A DNA stretch of 64,000 nt from Slackia equolifaciens (GTDB lineage: Bacteria; Actinomycetota; Coriobacteriia; Coriobacteriales; Eggerthellaceae). A model generated the notes under the pieces. The model saw only the letters and a list, made by a program, of their open reading frames with translations, did not search any database and had not been told where the DNA came from. Positions 35,013 through 43,911 of the stretch are shown here, piece after piece (the stretch's first letter is position 1; each line of letters starts with the position of its first letter). The position numbers and the translations under genes were made by a program. The stretch lies in contig NZ_QIBX01000002.1 of the NCBI RefSeq assembly GCF_003725995.1, positions 62,001 through 126,000 of the forward strand. The letters are read 5' to 3'.

Positions 35013-37289
35013 CTATACCATCTTTCGAACGCGCATGGCTATGCCCTTAGGCAAAAGGCGCGGGCCGAACGCAGCGATAGCGGTGCCGATGCGGTATGCG
35101 GTCGATTCCGACATCACACGGGCCTTGTCGCGGCTCGCTACCGTCTCGCGACGCAGGTACTGCTCGTAGCTCATCGACGCCAAGCGTTGAAGCTTGCGAT
35201 ACGACTCGGCGTTGATGAAATGCGCGCTCGGCAGATTCAAGGCGCTCTTCATGTTGCCGAATGTTCCCTTCAATAGCTCGAAGTAACGGCGCTCGTCCTC
35301 CAAATCGCCCATCTCGGAAAGGTCGGCGAGCATCGCCTCAACGATATAACAGTGAATCCCGCGCGCCACCTCCTTGTTGTGCTGGGACCCCTCGAACTCA
35401 CGCAGCTTGCCGAACACCGCGCTACGGGCCTCGGCAAGCGCAGGGCGTTTCTCGATATAGGCGAGAGGGCTGCGCACGCTGCGATAGCTCTGCCGTTTGG
35501 GAGCGCACCCGTTCATCAGCGCAACACGATTCGCCGCCGCGATGGCCTTCGTGGAAAACAGCGTGCACCCCGCGTTTTCCTCCGCGTCAAACGCGAGTCC
35601 CGCGCCTTGGATGAACCCGCGGCGAAATGCCTTCGACGCCACCCCGTTGGGCGCGGCGAGCATCAGGCGGTCGCGCATGCCGGCCGCCTCCACCTCAACG
35701 CCGTTTTTCTCGGGAACGTCAACCGCATCCAGATAGGCAAGCTTCTTGCCGAACACCACCATGTCGGCCCGCGGGCATGCATCCAACGCACGCACGATCT
35801 TGGCGAGAAATTTCTTGCCGAACGCATTGCGCGGATCGGCGAAATACACCACCTCTCCTCGCGCCCGCGCAAGCCCCGCCGCGAACCCTTGCGGAATGGA
35901 GACCTCTCCCGCCTCGATGACCGAGAAGCGCTTGTCGCGCCCCGGAAAATACGAGGCCACGTCACGCGTGCGGTCGGAAGATGCGCAATCGACGCATATC
36001 ACTTCGAGGCTCTTATGCGCCTGCTTCGCCAAACTGTCCAGGCAGCCCCACACATACGGACGCACATCCTTCATCGAAACAACGACGCTCACGCGAGGAG
36101 ACCCCGCAGCCGCCCGCGGCTTCACGCGCTCGGCGAGCACCCCCATAACGTCTTCGTAGTACTCGATCTGATCGCGCCTGATGCCGCGCTTGGCCCCGTA
36201 GAGCACCTCCGGATCCATGGCCGCAAGCGCCTCTTTGATAAGGCCGAACACCTCGGGATCGCTTTCGGGGAACCCGAATTTCTCCAGCACCGATTTGATG
36301 TAGCTGAACGTACGATTATAGAAGCATACGAGCACGTGCGGGTCGCGCTCGCCGATTCGGTCGAGCAGCGCGCGGATGTCGCGCAGGCGGTCGAACGGCA
36401 GGTGGAAATCCTTCAGATAGCTCGACGCATGAGGATTGGTCTGGCGGTAATGGTAGTAAGCGCCCGGCATCCATACGATAGACTGCGCCTGGCACAGCGT
36501 CTCGAAGAAGAAGGGGTTGTCGGCCCAGCCCGCGCCCTTCGGCTCGATCATGCGGATGCCGCGCTCCTCCAGGAACGCTCGGCGGTAGATGGCCGACCAA
36601 ATGGAGGGGTGGTGGTAGAGCACCTCCCAATGCGTGTGCACCGTGAACGAAAAAGGCACATCGGGCATCTTGTTCATCAGATTCGAGGGTTCGATGTAGG
36701 GATCGGAGCCGTCCTCGAGGTCGTAATAGTTCCAATACGAGGATTTCACAATGTCCGCCGGATGGTCGCGATCGACGCGCACCTTCATCCGCTTGCGCGA
36801 TACGCCCTCGCCGAACGCCGCAGCATACAGGTCGGCAAGCATGTCGGGCGCAATGAAGTCGTCGGGCTCGACAACGGCCACGTACTCGCCGCGCGCCTCG
36901 GACAGGCCGCGGTTGACCGAGTGGCCGTAGCCGCCGTTGGGCTTGTCCACCACGCGCACGCGGGGGTCGCGAGCCTCGTACTCGCGCATGATGGAGAGCG
37001 AGGAGTCGGTCGAGCCGTCGTTCACGCACAGAACCTCGATGCCGCGAAGCGTCTGCGCGAGCACGCTCTCCAGGCACTCGCGCAGGTAGCGCTGCACGTT
37101 ATACACAGGGATGATGACGCTGACCGCGGGCGAAGCGCCGCCATCGTGGGATGAATGCGCCTCGGCGCCATGCTGCGCATTATCGGACACAGCATCCGAT
37201 GCGGCAGAATGAGCGCCGCCCACGGCGCCCTTGCACGATTTGGAAGCATCTTGCGAAACGGTTGCGGTCTTTTTCGCCATACGCGGCAC
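35013..37289 (-). CDS. two-domain family 2 glycosyltransferase
   Basis: The 758-aa protein contains two GT-A/GT2 domains. The first, from about residue 55, has VSVIIPVYNVQRYLRECLES, VLCVNDGSTDSS and VAVVEPDDFI with its DD-type metal site. The second, from about residue 395, is weaker (VSVVVSMKDVRPYVWGCLDS, VICVDCASSDRT). The C terminus is helical and ends basic. It probably adds sugars to a surface polysaccharide. The N-terminal 50 residues are Ala/Ser-rich. A GTG at 37289 and an ATG at 37280 are both possible; GAGGGG lies 3 and 12 nt before them. Parts of the first domain are nearly identical in DNA to the gene at 41045-43150. Confidence 0.9.
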   Translation of the reverse strand: MPRMAKKTATVSQDASKSCKGAVGGAHSAASDAVSDNAQHGAEAHSSHDGGASPAVSVIIPVYNVQRYLRECLESVLAQTLRGIEVLCVNDGSTDSSLSIMREYEARDPRVRVVDKPNGGYGHSVNRGLSEARGEYVAVVEPDDFIAPDMLADLYAAAFGEGVSRKRMKVRVDRDHPADIVKSSYWNYYDLEDGSDPYIEPSNLMNKMPDVPFSFTVHTHWEVLYHHPSIWSAIYRRAFLEERGIRMIEPKGAGWADNPFFFETLCQAQSIVWMPGAYYHYRQTNPHASSYLKDFHLPFDRLRDIRALLDRIGERDPHVLVCFYNRTFSYIKSVLEKFGFPESDPEVFGLIKEALAAMDPEVLYGAKRGIRRDQIEYYEDVMGVLAERVKPRAAAGSPRVSVVVSMKDVRPYVWGCLDSLAKQAHKSLEVICVDCASSDRTRDVASYFPGRDKRFSVIEAGEVSIPQGFAAGLARARGEVVYFADPRNAFGKKFLAKIVRALDACPRADMVVFGKKLAYLDAVDVPEKNGVEVEAAGMRDRLMLAAPNGVASKAFRRGFIQGAGLAFDAEENAGCTLFSTKAIAAANRVALMNGCAPKRQSYRSVRSPLAYIEKRPALAEARSAVFGKLREFEGSQHNKEVARGIHCYIVEAMLADLSEMGDLEDERRYFELLKGTFGNMKSALNLPSAHFINAESYRKLQRLASMSYEQYLRRETVASRDKARVMSESTAYRIGTAIAAFGPRLLPKGIAMRVRKMV

Positions 37290-37430
37290 GGTCCCCTCTG
37301 GTTGTTGTTGAGCATCGGGGAAACGATACGGCTCACGCGGCCGTCAAGGTATGTCGTTCGGCGAATTTGACGCGCGGTTGACCGAAGGTTTGCACGGTCT
37401 TGGCAAAACCATCGCCAACGATTTGAATGG

Positions 37431-38375
37431 CTACGCCTGGTTGCGACGCTGCTGCTCGAGCACCTCGTACACTTTGAGCTCCCACTGGCGCCGGTCGGCC
37501 TTGGCCACCGTGTCGAGGATGGCGCCGGAGGCGAGCGACAGCACGCCGCAGAACACGAGCGCCACGGCGAGCACCGTGGAGGGCAGGCGCGGCACGAGGC
37601 CCGTGGCGAAGAACTCCGCGACGACGGGCACGCCCACGACGAGGCCGAGGGCGATGAACACGAGCGCGATCCAGCTGAAGAACGCCAGCGGGCGGTAGTC
37701 CTTGAACAGGGCGCCGATGGCCATGAGCACCTTGGCGCCGTCGCCGAACGTGGAGAGCTTCGACTCGCTGCCCTCGGGGCGGTCGCGGTAGTCGATGGGC
37801 ACGTCGGCGATCCGCCAGCGCTTGTCCACCGCGTGGATGGAGATCTCGGTCTCGATCTGGAAGCCGGCCGAGAGCACGGGCATGGTCTTGACGAAGGCGC
37901 GGGTGAAGGCGCGGTACCCGGTCATCACGTCCTCGAACGCGAAGCCGTAGATGCGCCTGATCAGCCAGCGCACCAGGTCGTTGCCGAAGCCGTGGAAGGC
38001 GCGGTCGTTCTCCTCGCCGTAGGTGCCGTTGGAGAGGCGGTCGCCCACCGTCATGTCGGCCTCCCCCGCCGCGAGCGGGGCGATCAGCGCGGGCGCCGCC
38101 TCGGCCGGGTAGGTGTCGTCGCCGTCCACCATCACGTAGTAGTCGGCCTCCACGTCGCGGAACATCGAGCGCACCACGTTGCCCTTGCCCTGGCGGGGCT
38201 CGCGCACCACGATCGCGCCGTGCTCGCGCGCGATCTCGGCCGTGCCGTCGGAGGAGTTGTTGTCGTAGACGTAGATGTCGGCCTCGGGCAGCACGCGGCG
38301 GAAGTCGTCCACCACCTTGGCGATGGTGATGGCCTCGTTGTAGCAGGGTATGAGAACCGCGACTTTACCGTCCAT
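37431..38375 (-). CDS. polyprenyl-phosphate sugar transferase-like GT2 with C-terminal membrane helices
   Basis: The 314-aa protein begins VAVLIPCYNEAITIAKVVDDF, then IYVYDNNSSDGT and YVMVDGDDTYP, a DPM1-like family 2 glycosyltransferase. Two membrane helices follow at the C terminus (FFSWIALVFIALGLVVGVP, AVALVFCGVLSLASGAIL). Such enzymes load a sugar onto polyprenyl phosphate or transfer it to a lipid-linked glycan. Its DNA looks richer in GC than its neighbours. It has its own -10 and leader and a good GAAGGA ribosome site. The gap to the next gene (37290-37430) shows no clear feature. Confidence 0.9.
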   Translation of the reverse strand: MDGKVAVLIPCYNEAITIAKVVDDFRRVLPEADIYVYDNNSSDGTAEIAREHGAIVVREPRQGKGNVVRSMFRDVEADYYVMVDGDDTYPAEAAPALIAPLAAGEADMTVGDRLSNGTYGEENDRAFHGFGNDLVRWLIRRIYGFAFEDVMTGYRAFTRAFVKTMPVLSAGFQIETEISIHAVDKRWRIADVPIDYRDRPEGSESKLSTFGDGAKVLMAIGALFKDYRPLAFFSWIALVFIALGLVVGVPVVAEFFATGLVPRLPSTVLAVALVFCGVLSLASGAILDTVAKADRRQWELKVYEVLEQQRRNQA

Positions 38376-38409
38376 GGGCGGATCCTTCTCAGAATAGGTG
38401 ACAATGAAA

Positions 38410-38442
38410 GCGGGCCCGTACGACCCGCAGCCTTGGATTATA
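38410..38442 (-). promoter_or_regulatory. -10 element and palindrome upstream of the GT2 gene
   Basis: TATAAT (38437-38442, minus strand) lies 62 nt before the start. Just downstream of it, 38410-38428 reads GCGGG-CCCGTACGAC-CCCGC in outline, a near-perfect palindrome centred on CGTACG, placed where a repressor or attenuating hairpin would act. The remaining part of 38376-38614 has no gene. Confidence 0.45.
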
Positions 38443-38614
38443 AAACATACCCGCTATCTATAGTGATGGTTTTCGCGTGTAGCAGCACGCCATTCGTGGG
38501 CACCTGTTTGGCCGACATGCCACAGGGTTTGCAAAAGAGGCGTCGGCGCACGGAGAAAACGCGCGCGTCGCACCATATCGGCACCGAAACGCACCTCATC
38601 CACGAGCCAGCACG

Positions 38615-41038
38615 CTAGTGCAGAAGATTGTTCTCTACAACCGTGTACGCGCGATACGTTGGCACCATCTTGTGCGAGAACAAGGCGTCTTTAAGCCACC
38701 GGCGCGAAAACGCACGCTCGCGTTCCAGGCGCGCATTCGCCGATGCGTAATCGACCTCCTCGCCAAGAAGCCTAACGGTGTCCCCTACGTTGCCGTGCAA
38801 CCCATCCACTCGACGGCTTTCCAGACCGAGCACGCCCATCACGTCAATGAAGCGTCCCGCGCCCCTTTTGGCATTGGGAAACGCCACGAAGCGCTTCTCG
38901 AAGGCGAACGAGAACAGCATGCCGTGGAATGAGTCGGTGAGCGTGGCATCGGCGTGCTCGATGGCATAGAGCCACTGCTCAACACGGGGCTCGTCCAGCA
39001 CATAGACGCCTCGCGTCTCGCCGCCTGCGAAACGCGCGACATTGCCCTTACGCGTCTTGGGGCTCATATCAACCGACACCACAACGGGAATCCCCGCCTT
39101 GTTTGCGATTTCCGCGAGGTCATCAAGTGTGGTATCGTCCGGATCAAGGATGTAGGCGAACAGATAGCCGCCCCCCTCCAGACGCGGCATCTCGCCCGCC
39201 ACGCACGACGGCTCATCCGCCTGTGCCGCCAGCGCGTGAAAATGCGAGGCATCGCAGAGAATGGCGGGGTCGAGCACTTTCACGGCATCGTGGCCGTACT
39301 CGTTTCTCACCAGGTCACGCGAAAAGTCGTCGCGCGCCGATACCGCATCGAATTTGGCGAATTCGTAGCGCATGCGGTTTTTTGTAACCTCGTCGATCGC
39401 ATGCGTCGCCTTGCCAAAACTCGTACCGTACGCTATGCGCTTACGGTCGGGGTTCACGAAGCTCAAGAAATACGTGTAGCCATAAGGCCTGAACAGCCCC
39501 GGGTTCCACAGCTGGTCAGACCCCAACACAAACGAGTCGCAGAACTCATTGAGCTCGCCCATGCGAGTAAGAGGCCGTCGCGTAGAGACCGAATACCCCT
39601 GCCTGCGGGCGAACTGCGTGGGCTCAAGCGTGTCGCCGCGAGCGGACCCCAAGGGATTCGCGATCATGAGAGCCGAAAGCCCCATGGATTCCAAAACCTT
39701 CACCAAGCCGTAGTATGTAAGCACGCTCCCATAATTCTCGCCGTACCACAGGCCATACACGCCCACATCGAAGTGGTTCTCGAGGCCATAACGAACCGCC
39801 TTCGCAAAGGGGTACTGGCCGAGAAGCCTGAAGAACCGAGCGCGATGCACATGAGCCTTGAACGGACGGTCAATCGTGTAGTTGCGCGGGCGCGCCTGCG
39901 AGAGCGGAAGCGTTTCGCATCGGGCCATACCATCTTCGATCGCCTCGAACGCCGCCCTGCCTTTCGCGTTGTTCACCAGCGCGAGCGACGTACCTTTGCC
40001 GTCGTTGAGGGAGCGGTCGTATTTCTCTACGCCCCACCAGTCGCCGATGGAAAGATCGGCCACGCGCGGCAGCCTGGTGAACTTGCAGATGGAACAAAAC
40101 GGGCGCTGGGCGAGGCAGCGCAAAAACATCAGATAGAAAGGGTCGTCGGTGCATCTCTCGCGACGAACGCTCCCATCCTTCATATACGCATTCATATGGG
40201 TCGACCATCCGAATGCGCTCTTGTCGCGGAAATTGATCTCGGACACGCCATTCTCGGGATACGTCTCTTTCAGATACCGACGGAACAGGCCCGGCGAAGG
40301 CACGCCGTGGCAGATCAGGTCCACCGTGAGAAGATTGTCGTAATCGCGACCCAGATATGCATAAAGCCCCGCGATTTGGCAAGGGCAGCCGGAGTAGAGC
40401 ACCTGCCGCCCGGCATCGAGTGCGCGCTTGGCCTGGGAGAACGTATCTCCCGTGCTGCTCTGCACGTACTTCGAGCGCCGCAGCGCATCCAAATCGGCCA
40501 CGGATTCCACCCCGCGATGGTGCACAGCATCCACCCCGTCGTACGCAGCGCCGAACACGATGCCGCCCGCCTCGAGCGTCTTTACCGCAAGCTGCGAGAA
40601 CAGACCGCCAGAACTGCTGCGTGCGCGCATCCCGTCATCGGAAGCGATGGTGGCATAGCACATGGTGACCACGTCATTGGCTGGCTGGTCATTATAGATG
40701 GGACATTTTTTGATGCAGATGCCGCAATCGATGCATGCATCATGGTTCACCCGCGGATACAAGAAGCCCTCTTCGTCCTCGACCATCGCGATGGCGCCCT
40801 TAGGGCAGGCGTTGCGACACGATTCGCATCCGCAGCAGTGCTCCTTCTTCATCTGATCCACGATGGTCGGGTTGCCCGGATCCTGCATCTTCCAAGGATG
40901 AATATAGGGCCCCTGGAGTTTCGTGCCAGAGGCGAGCCCGAGCCTTCGCTTCATGCCGCGCTCGACTCGCATCTCAACCTTCTTCACAGAGCGCAGCCCC
41001 TTGATGATGGCGCGCTTCGCGGTCTTTTTGACAGACAT
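38615..41038 (-). CDS. fused FrhB-type Fe-S/flavoprotein and polysaccharide pyruvyl transferase
   Basis: The 807-aa protein joins two units. Residues 60-115 hold two 4Fe-4S sets, CCGCESCRNACP (69-79) and CIDCGICIKKCP (102-113). Residues about 125-400 match the coenzyme F420 hydrogenase/dehydrogenase beta-subunit family: RARSSSGGLFSQLAVKTLE, YSGCPCQIAGLYAYLG, DLICHGVPSP and DLSIGDWWG. From about 425 the chain is a polysaccharide pyruvyl transferase (PF04230 type): GLWYGENYGSVLTYYGLVK, FVLGSDQLWNPG, and the late LTDSFHGMLFSFAF. These two enzymes are usually neighbouring genes in glycan loci. The protein probably modifies surface-polysaccharide sugars by a redox step and by pyruvate ketal addition. 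It starts 6 nt after the upstream glycosyltransferase. Confidence 0.88.
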   Translation of the reverse strand: MSVKKTAKRAIIKGLRSVKKVEMRVERGMKRRLGLASGTKLQGPYIHPWKMQDPGNPTIVDQMKKEHCCGCESCRNACPKGAIAMVEDEEGFLYPRVNHDACIDCGICIKKCPIYNDQPANDVVTMCYATIASDDGMRARSSSGGLFSQLAVKTLEAGGIVFGAAYDGVDAVHHRGVESVADLDALRRSKYVQSSTGDTFSQAKRALDAGRQVLYSGCPCQIAGLYAYLGRDYDNLLTVDLICHGVPSPGLFRRYLKETYPENGVSEINFRDKSAFGWSTHMNAYMKDGSVRRERCTDDPFYLMFLRCLAQRPFCSICKFTRLPRVADLSIGDWWGVEKYDRSLNDGKGTSLALVNNAKGRAAFEAIEDGMARCETLPLSQARPRNYTIDRPFKAHVHRARFFRLLGQYPFAKAVRYGLENHFDVGVYGLWYGENYGSVLTYYGLVKVLESMGLSALMIANPLGSARGDTLEPTQFARRQGYSVSTRRPLTRMGELNEFCDSFVLGSDQLWNPGLFRPYGYTYFLSFVNPDRKRIAYGTSFGKATHAIDEVTKNRMRYEFAKFDAVSARDDFSRDLVRNEYGHDAVKVLDPAILCDASHFHALAAQADEPSCVAGEMPRLEGGGYLFAYILDPDDTTLDDLAEIANKAGIPVVVSVDMSPKTRKGNVARFAGGETRGVYVLDEPRVEQWLYAIEHADATLTDSFHGMLFSFAFEKRFVAFPNAKRGAGRFIDVMGVLGLESRRVDGLHGNVGDTVRLLGEEVDYASANARLERERAFSRRWLKDALFSHKMVPTYRAYTVVENNLLH

Positions 41039-41044
41039 CGGCCC

Positions 41045-43150
41045 CTAGCCTTTCTTCACCTTGGCGATAACGGATTTAGGAAGCATCTTTCTCGCCATCT
41101 TGGACACCGCGCGCCCAAAGCGGTACGACCCCGAATCCTTGATGGAGCGGTTGCGGTTGCGCAGCTCGATTACATTGTTGCTCGCCAGCATAAGCTCGCG
41201 CTGCACGAACTGCTGGTACCCCATAAGCGCCGCGCGCTGCAAATGCCGATACGCGCCCTGGTTGAGAAAGTACATGCCGCCCTGATGAGCCAGGCCGAAG
41301 CGTCCCTTAAGCGCCTCGAGCACGCGCTGGAACACCTCCTCGCCATCGGCAGTGCTGCAATAGAGGTGGACGTCACGGTCAAGCTGAGAGACCGCGCAGC
41401 ATCGAAAAGCTCGGACGGCCTCCTCGTCGCCTATCGCCGAAACGTACGCCTCCAAAGCGTCGAGCATATCCATGCGCGCCGCAAACCGCTCTCCTGCGTC
41501 TTTGCGGCCGCGTTCCTGCAGGTGAAGTCGCTCGTCGTCGATGCGCGCCTTGCGCTGGACGAGCACCGCATCGGCCCCGCGCAGCGCTTTGAGGCTGAAA
41601 AGCAGGCCCTCTTCGGTCTCGCGGGCATCAAAGCGAATGCCTTGCTCATCCAGAAACGCCTTACGGAAAAGCTTAGAGGACGCGCCCAGCACCCCGCCGT
41701 CGGCAAGCATGAGGGCGCATAGATTGCCCTCTGAATTCATGGCGGCGCAGCGAGACCCCTTGGGCAGAAAATCCCCTATGAAACGAGGCGATTTGGCGAA
41801 CACCGAGCACGACGCGTCGGGATGCTCATCCAGCGCAAGCACGATACTGGCGAGGAATCCCTCCGGCATCTCCATGCCGGGAAGCAAAACATAGACGAAC
41901 TCTCCGCGCGCCGCGTCGATCCCCGCATTGCAGCCCTGGGCGATGCCGCCGGAATCGCACGGCACCACGCGGAATCGCCCATCGCTACTCGCCGCGTCGC
42001 ACGCCACGGCATACGATCGATCGGTCGAGGCACAGTCGACGCACACCACCTCAAAGCTTTCCAGGTCCTGCGCCATCACGCTCTTGAACGTATCCCACAA
42101 AAGCGGGCGAGCGTCTTTCATGGGCACGATGATGCTCACCGAAGGGTGCTCGACCGGCTCGTGCTCGGGCACGCGCGATCGCGTAATGCCCATGACATCC
42201 TCGTAGTAGGCGAGCCGCTCCCTCTGAATGCCACGTTTTGCGGAATACAGCACGTCCTGATCGATCGCGGCGAATTCCTCGCGGATGCGCCCCATGATCT
42301 CGGGATCGGATTCCGGGAACCCGAACTCGCCTATGACGGAGTTCACGTAGCTGAACACACGGTTGTAGAGGCAGATGAGCACGTGCGGATCGCGCTCATC
42401 CAAGCGGTCGAACAGCGTGCGGATGTCGCGCAGGCGATCGAACGGCAGATGGAAATCCTTGAGGTTGCTGGATGAGTCGGGGTTGGTCTGGCGATAGTAG
42501 TAATACGCCGCGGGCACCCATACGATCGAGCGCGCCTGAAGCAGCGTCTCGAAGAAGAAGGGGTTGTCGGCCCAGCCCGCGCCCTTCGGCTCGATCATGC
42601 GGATGCCGCGCTCCTCCAGAAACGCGCGGCGGTAGATGGCCGACCAGATGGAGGGGTGGTGGTAGAGCACCTCCCAATGCGTGTGCGCCGTGAACCGAAA
42701 TTGCTCGGCGGGCATGCAGTTCATCAGATTGGGCGCTTCGATGTGGGGCGGTTCGCCCTCCACGTCATAGTAGTTCCAGTAGGCCGATTTCACCACGTCG
42801 GCCGCGGTGCCATCGGCAAGACATGCGGCCGCCATGAGGTCCTCGTACATGTGGGCATCGATGAAATCGTCGGGCTCGACCACGGCCACGTACTCGCCGC
42901 GCGCCTCGCACAGGCCGCGGTTGACCGAGTGGCCGTAGCCGCCGTTGGGCTTGTCCACCACGCGCACGCGGGGGTCGCGAGCCTCGTACTCGCGCATGAT
43001 GGAGAGCGAGGAGTCGGTCGAGCCGTCGTTCACGCACACGACCTCGATGCCGCGAAGCGTCTGCGCGAGCACGCTCTCCAGGCACTCGCGCAGGTAGCGC
43101 TCCGTATTGTAGATGGGAATGATGACGCTTAAGGAGGGTGTGTCGCCCAC
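41045..43150 (-). CDS. two-domain family 2 glycosyltransferase, paralogue of the 35-kb gene
   Basis: About 701 aa if read from the GTG at 43150, where GGAAGG lies 8 nt upstream and the protein begins shortly before LSVIIPIYNTERYLRECLES. Longer in-frame starts at 43315 and 43372 add a tail of ordinary-looking sequence but lack a ribosome site and cross an AT-rich promoter-like zone. Domain 1 holds VVCVNDGSTDSS and VAVVEPDDFI; domain 2 begins VSIIVPMKDARPLLWD, with VVCVDCASTDRS. It is a paralogue of the gene at 35013-37289 and shares almost identical DNA patches with it. Its role is likely sugar transfer in the same surface polysaccharide. Confidence 0.87.
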   Translation of the reverse strand: MGDTPSLSVIIPIYNTERYLRECLESVLAQTLRGIEVVCVNDGSTDSSLSIMREYEARDPRVRVVDKPNGGYGHSVNRGLCEARGEYVAVVEPDDFIDAHMYEDLMAAACLADGTAADVVKSAYWNYYDVEGEPPHIEAPNLMNCMPAEQFRFTAHTHWEVLYHHPSIWSAIYRRAFLEERGIRMIEPKGAGWADNPFFFETLLQARSIVWVPAAYYYYRQTNPDSSSNLKDFHLPFDRLRDIRTLFDRLDERDPHVLICLYNRVFSYVNSVIGEFGFPESDPEIMGRIREEFAAIDQDVLYSAKRGIQRERLAYYEDVMGITRSRVPEHEPVEHPSVSIIVPMKDARPLLWDTFKSVMAQDLESFEVVCVDCASTDRSYAVACDAASSDGRFRVVPCDSGGIAQGCNAGIDAARGEFVYVLLPGMEMPEGFLASIVLALDEHPDASCSVFAKSPRFIGDFLPKGSRCAAMNSEGNLCALMLADGGVLGASSKLFRKAFLDEQGIRFDARETEEGLLFSLKALRGADAVLVQRKARIDDERLHLQERGRKDAGERFAARMDMLDALEAYVSAIGDEEAVRAFRCCAVSQLDRDVHLYCSTADGEEVFQRVLEALKGRFGLAHQGGMYFLNQGAYRHLQRAALMGYQQFVQRELMLASNNVIELRNRNRSIKDSGSYRFGRAVSKMARKMLPKSVIAKVKKG

Positions 43151-43354
43151 GGGTCCCGCCTTCCAGATCGTAATGTGCCAACGCCGCGGCGCGACAGACC
43201 CAGAAGACGCCTCCGGTCCAAGCGCCACGAGACGGACTCGTCCAAAGCCCGCAGCGCTTAACTTTAATGTAAAGAGGTATGCCCCGCGTCCCGTCCTGGT
43301 TGAATTGACCCGCATTTGACGCGGATGCGACGTGGGTTTTGCATAACGCCCTGA

Positions 43355-43409
43355 TTGACTTTCCGCAATCATCCACTACAATGAAACATCCTCGAACGAA
43401 GGTTCGAGG
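43355..43409 (+). promoter_or_regulatory. promoter and leader hairpin of ssrA
   Basis: TTGACT (43355-43360) and TACAAT (43377-43382) are spaced 16 bp apart and face tmRNA. Directly after them CCTCGAAC-GAAG-GTTCGAGG (43390-43409) forms a perfect 8-bp hairpin at about the start of the transcript. The precursor would have a leader of about 85 nt that must be cut to give the mature 5' end. Confidence 0.75.
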
Positions 43410-43473
43410 GCACATTGAGAATGCGATATCGGTGGATGCTTTCTTCGGCACAACGCCATCGCAGGCGCCTTTC

Positions 43474-43841
43474 GGGGGCGACTGGTTTCGACATGGTACG
43501 TTTGATCTGAGGAGCAGGCCGTGGTCTCCTCGCCACGATAAACAGGGGTACCGTCAAGTTAATTGGCAAGAACAACACTCAGAGCGCTCCGGCGCTCGCC
43601 ATGGCTGCTTAATTTAGCTGGCCCGTCAAACCCGGATTGTCTCCGCTCCGGGGGCGACGTCATTTCAGGGGGCTGCATCGAAGCACGTAGCCTGTATGGC
43701 TTCGATTAAGACCGAACGGGCTAGGGCGCTCAACGCGTGTCCGTGAGCCGCGAACGTCCGAAACCTGACCACGGAATAAGCTTGTAGAGCCTGAGGGAGA
43801 ATGTAGTATGGACCGGAGTTCGATTCTCCGCGCCTCCACCA
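43474..43841 (+). ncRNA. ssrA: transfer-messenger RNA (tmRNA)
   Basis: The RNA is about 368 nt. The 5' end GGGGGCGACTGGTTTCGAC and the 3' end with GTTCGATTCTCCGCGCC then TCCACCA are the standard tmRNA termini; GGGGGCG pairs with CGCCTCC as the 7-bp acceptor stem and CCA is encoded. The tag frame begins at GGC (43565) and stops at TAA (43610-43612), encoding GKNNTQSAPALAMAA, added after the charged Ala. The RNA frees stalled ribosomes with SmpB, whose gene lies 1 kb away. Confidence 0.96.
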
Positions 43842-43850
43842 TAACGCTCA

Positions 43851-43892
43851 AGCGCCCGACTTGCGACGTTATCGCAGGTCGGGCGCTTTTTT
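43851..43892 (+). terminator. Rho-independent terminator of ssrA
   Basis: AGCGCCCGAC (43851-43860) pairs perfectly with 43878-43887, with an inner TGCGA/TCGCA stem, and runs into six T (43887-43892). It begins 10 nt after the mature tmRNA end. Confidence 0.95.
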
Positions 43893-43911
43893 CATGCATT
43901 GCAGCAGACTG

